DNA of 7,604 bases. Origin: an uncultured Bacteroidales bacterium (GTDB lineage Bacteria; Bacteroidota; Bacteroidia; Bacteroidales; Muribaculaceae). Shown here in pieces: positions 6,901 to 7,604 of this stretch; positions within the stretch are counted from its first letter, which is position 1; every line of letters begins with the position of its first letter. A model generated the notes under the pieces. It saw nothing but the letters and a program-made list of their open reading frames with translations, searched no databases and was not told where the DNA came from. The stretch lies in contig CAMWUH010000094.1 in the NCBI GenBank assembly GCA_947177325.1, positions 1-7,604 on the forward strand, given 5' to 3'. The position numbers and the translations under genes were made by a program.

Positions 6901-7395
6901 AAATCCTACACCGACGTGGCCCAATACTACACTCCCAATGCCGACGGCTCTCCCGGCGGCACAATCGCCTACCCCTTGACCGACCTTCCCGTTGGAGCTC
7001 ATGAACTGCGCCTGAGAGTTTGGGACGGCAGCGCCAACTCGGCCTACTCTACCATCTATTTCCAAGTCAGCGACTCAGCCACCCCCACTATCTACGACAT
7101 CTACACCGATGCCAACCCCGCCAGCGTTGAAGCCAACTTCTATCTCAGCTACGACCGCCCCGCGGCAGAAGTCGACGTAACTCTCAACATCTTCAACCTT
7201 TTAGGCCACAAAGTGTGGTCAACCACCCGCACCGGTCGCGGCGATATGATTATGGGCTTCCCTATTAACTGGAACTTGACCGACCTGAACGGGCGCCGAG
7301 TGTCGCGCGGCATCTATCTCTACCAAGCCTCAGTGACAGCCGATGGTGTCACCTCAAAAACCATGAGCCGCAAAATCGCAGTATCCGCCCAATAA
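3955..7395 (+). CDS. porU: Type IX secretion system sortase PorU (C25 gingipain-family peptidase)
   Basis: Surface sortase of the T9SS. In Porphyromonas gingivalis PorU removes the C-terminal signal of exported cargo and joins the cargo to anionic LPS, working with PorV, PorQ and PorZ. Seen in the 1146 residues: a signal peptide (hydrophobic 18-31, likely cut after AHA at 33); a PorU-type N-terminal region with LAEGRWVKISVETDGLYQL near 45-63; a C25 peptidase domain from about 396 (PDMVIFVPADYI) through FNEFASGSPDP, FFGRGSYDNR (471-480) and GRLP to MGDPSMRP (772-779); catalytic candidates His640 in YIGHANP and Cys673 in ATCEFLRWD; Ig-like beta segments (about 790-1040); and a C-terminal sorting-type domain (about 1053-1146) with NPAS, FNLLGHKVW and GRRVSRGIYLYQ. 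The length is close to the approximately 1158 residues of P. gingivalis PorU, with similar His-Cys spacing from memory. The ATG is chosen because the next in-frame ATG (residue 24) would destroy the signal peptide. Oddities are GRG where I expect GDG, and no adjacent porV. It could be a C25 paralogue, but the full layout favours PorU. Confidence 0.9.
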   Translation: MTSTSQSNTLFTAFCAKISLVVAMLVATASAHAFDLDFYTSKSRLAEGRWVKISVETDGLYQLTPSALRQMGFNDPAAVKVFGCGGRPVELQMIPSLQYDDLPRVQTIRSADGSILFYGEGTAYLSSARRPLNNTYSTVGYYFLTDADIDDLDESIPMAEPSTSSATPAKSWSHIQVHEKELIPASTTGATFIGESFVKNPKQTITLELPGFSETEEQSLSLSYQFISNSKGGGTIVISLDGEPINQSKPDVISAMTAEHAHYSRLSNTHKTTHKGSKIDFTIDCTFSYQPTVAGLDYIIATYDRPIALGADPLIFNVSSQRMEIKDATASTRVLDVTDPHNVTELPTTAGSNSVVASTTTSGKKTIVAFNPDSKFPSPKYCGSVANQNIHGADTPDMVIFVPADYITQANRLADRRRNGPDSLSVLVLDQQLVFNEFASGSPDPMAFRKCLKMFYDRSAESGRKLRYALFFGRGSYDNRQLSPEVKNLPYPKMPLWQTTNGDSDTDSYTTDDYFAFLEDNSGSSPTADYYSIAVGRLPVTSTSDAKAAVDKIIAYEESMPINNWRNRFLFVADDEDGGVHLNQTERMWREANASKRGANTLFEKIYVDFYPREGTTTKANPALKRTLSEGVTYFSYIGHANPTTLTHENLLTYADINSLHLSCYPIVYAATCEFLRWDHTSISGAEIMWKLSTGGAIAVISANRPVFISDNGPLSASFARHCFDMHPDGRPYTIGEIYRTTKNDYRKLIGTDGIQTGDIQSNGNKLRFVLMGDPSMRPITPANQVIIDAINGIDPADESKQIIIQANQNVVVSGHIANYDGTPLSDFNGKLNATLYDADRSLITLGYGSAGVKSAFDLHGERLFEANDSVKDGIFHIKIPMSSEIANNFRNASINLYAHSSTGVAAGGLEDRFYIYGTDENAAADTIPPVIKSFYLNHRSFTDGAVVNPSPIAIAEITDNRVINIGSAGIGHQISLKLDGGKSYTDVAQYYTPNADGSPGGTIAYPLTDLPVGAHELRLRVWDGSANSAYSTIYFQVSDSATPTIYDIYTDANPASVEANFYLSYDRPAAEVDVTLNIFNLLGHKVWSTTRTGRGDMIMGFPINWNLTDLNGRRVSRGIYLYQASVTADGVTSKTMSRKIAVSAQ

Positions 7396-7471
7396 TCAGG
7401 CCGCTTCAACACTGATTTTCTTGCAGTTAACTCTCCGAACTAAAAAATATTTGAAAAAATTACAAAAAACA

Positions 7472-7503
7472 TTTGGTCAATTAAAAAAAATAGCCTAACT
7501 TTG
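7472..7503 (+). promoter_or_regulatory. Sigma-ABfr type promoter for tRNA-Asp
   Basis: The -33 box TTTG (7472-7475) and the -7 box TAACTTTG (7496-7503) have a 20-base spacer that is A/T-rich. This is a consensus Bacteroidetes housekeeping promoter. Predicted start is around 7510, some 40 bases before the mature tRNA 5' end at 7551. It shows that the tRNA is transcribed independently of porU. No clear intrinsic terminator is visible between the porU stop and this promoter. Confidence 0.85.
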
Positions 7504-7550
7504 CAATCGCAAACGACAGAATTGTCAAGCCCTCCAAAACAAATAAATCT

Positions 7551-7604
7551 GGTGTGGTAGTTCAGCTGGTTAGAATACCTGCCTGTCACGCAGGGGGTCG
7601 CGGG
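7551..7604 (+). tRNA. tRNA-Asp (anticodon GTC), 3' end outside the window
   Basis: The first 54 bases of a tRNA are present. The acceptor 5' strand is GGTGTGG (7551-7557). The D stem GTTC/GAAT (7560-7563 with 7573-7576) encloses the loop AGCTGGTTA. The anticodon stem CCTGC/GCAGG (7578-7582 with 7590-7594) encloses the loop CTGTCAC with anticodon GTC at 7585-7587, which reads GAC/GAU aspartate codons. The variable loop GGGTC (7595-7599) and the 5' strand of the T stem (7600-7604) follow. The T loop, acceptor 3' strand and CCA position lie beyond the window edge. Confidence 0.95.

Noticed and set aside
7396..7471. Terminator immediately after porU
   Set aside because: Only the short palindrome AGTTAACT and a weak GTT/AAC pairing are seen, without a GC-rich stem followed by a T-run.
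1..7604. CRISPR array, insertion sequence, prophage or other mobile element
   Set aside because: No spaced repeats, transposase-like frames or terminal inverted repeats are visible. A tRNA gene can be an integration site, but its 3' end is outside the window, so no attachment site can be assessed.

Overview
The window looks like a chromosomal segment of a Bacteroidales bacterium, possibly a gut lineage such as Muribaculaceae. That placement is an inference. It rests on three things: two promoters of the Bacteroidetes sigma-ABfr type (TTTG, 20 bases, TAACTTTG), start codons without Shine-Dalgarno sequences in AT-rich leaders, and a PorU-type sortase of the type IX secretion system (T9SS), a pathway confined to the Bacteroidetes group. 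Coding DNA is moderately GC-rich and the gaps are strongly AT-rich.

Layout. Positions 1-461 hold no convincing protein gene. They carry a potentially structured RNA on the plus strand that ends in an intrinsic terminator (228-288), then about 170 AT-rich bases with a short open stretch that has no start codon. A second intrinsic terminator (462-494) closes this region. A consensus promoter (518-549) then begins a tightly spaced run of three plus-strand housekeeping genes: trmD (tRNA m1G37 methyltransferase), a class I aspartate-type aminotransferase, and tyrS (tyrosyl-tRNA synthetase). The gaps between them are 47 and 30 bases. A strong hairpin terminator (3871-3912) ends the run.

The next gene, 3955-7395, encodes a 1146-residue exported protein with the architecture of PorU: signal peptide, PorU-specific N-terminal region, gingipain-type C25 peptidase domain with a His640/Cys673 pair, Ig-like linker region and a C-terminal sorting-type domain. 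After it comes a 155-base gap with a near-perfect promoter, then the first 54 bases of a tRNA-Asp(GUC) gene cut by the window edge.

How they work together. trmD and tyrS both serve translation (tRNA modification and charging) and are probably co-transcribed with the aminotransferase. porU is a separate unit. Its product should act on the cell surface, removing the C-terminal signal from T9SS cargo and attaching the cargo to the surface. Its usual partner porV is not in the window. The least explained parts are the RNA region before trmD and the leader of porU.
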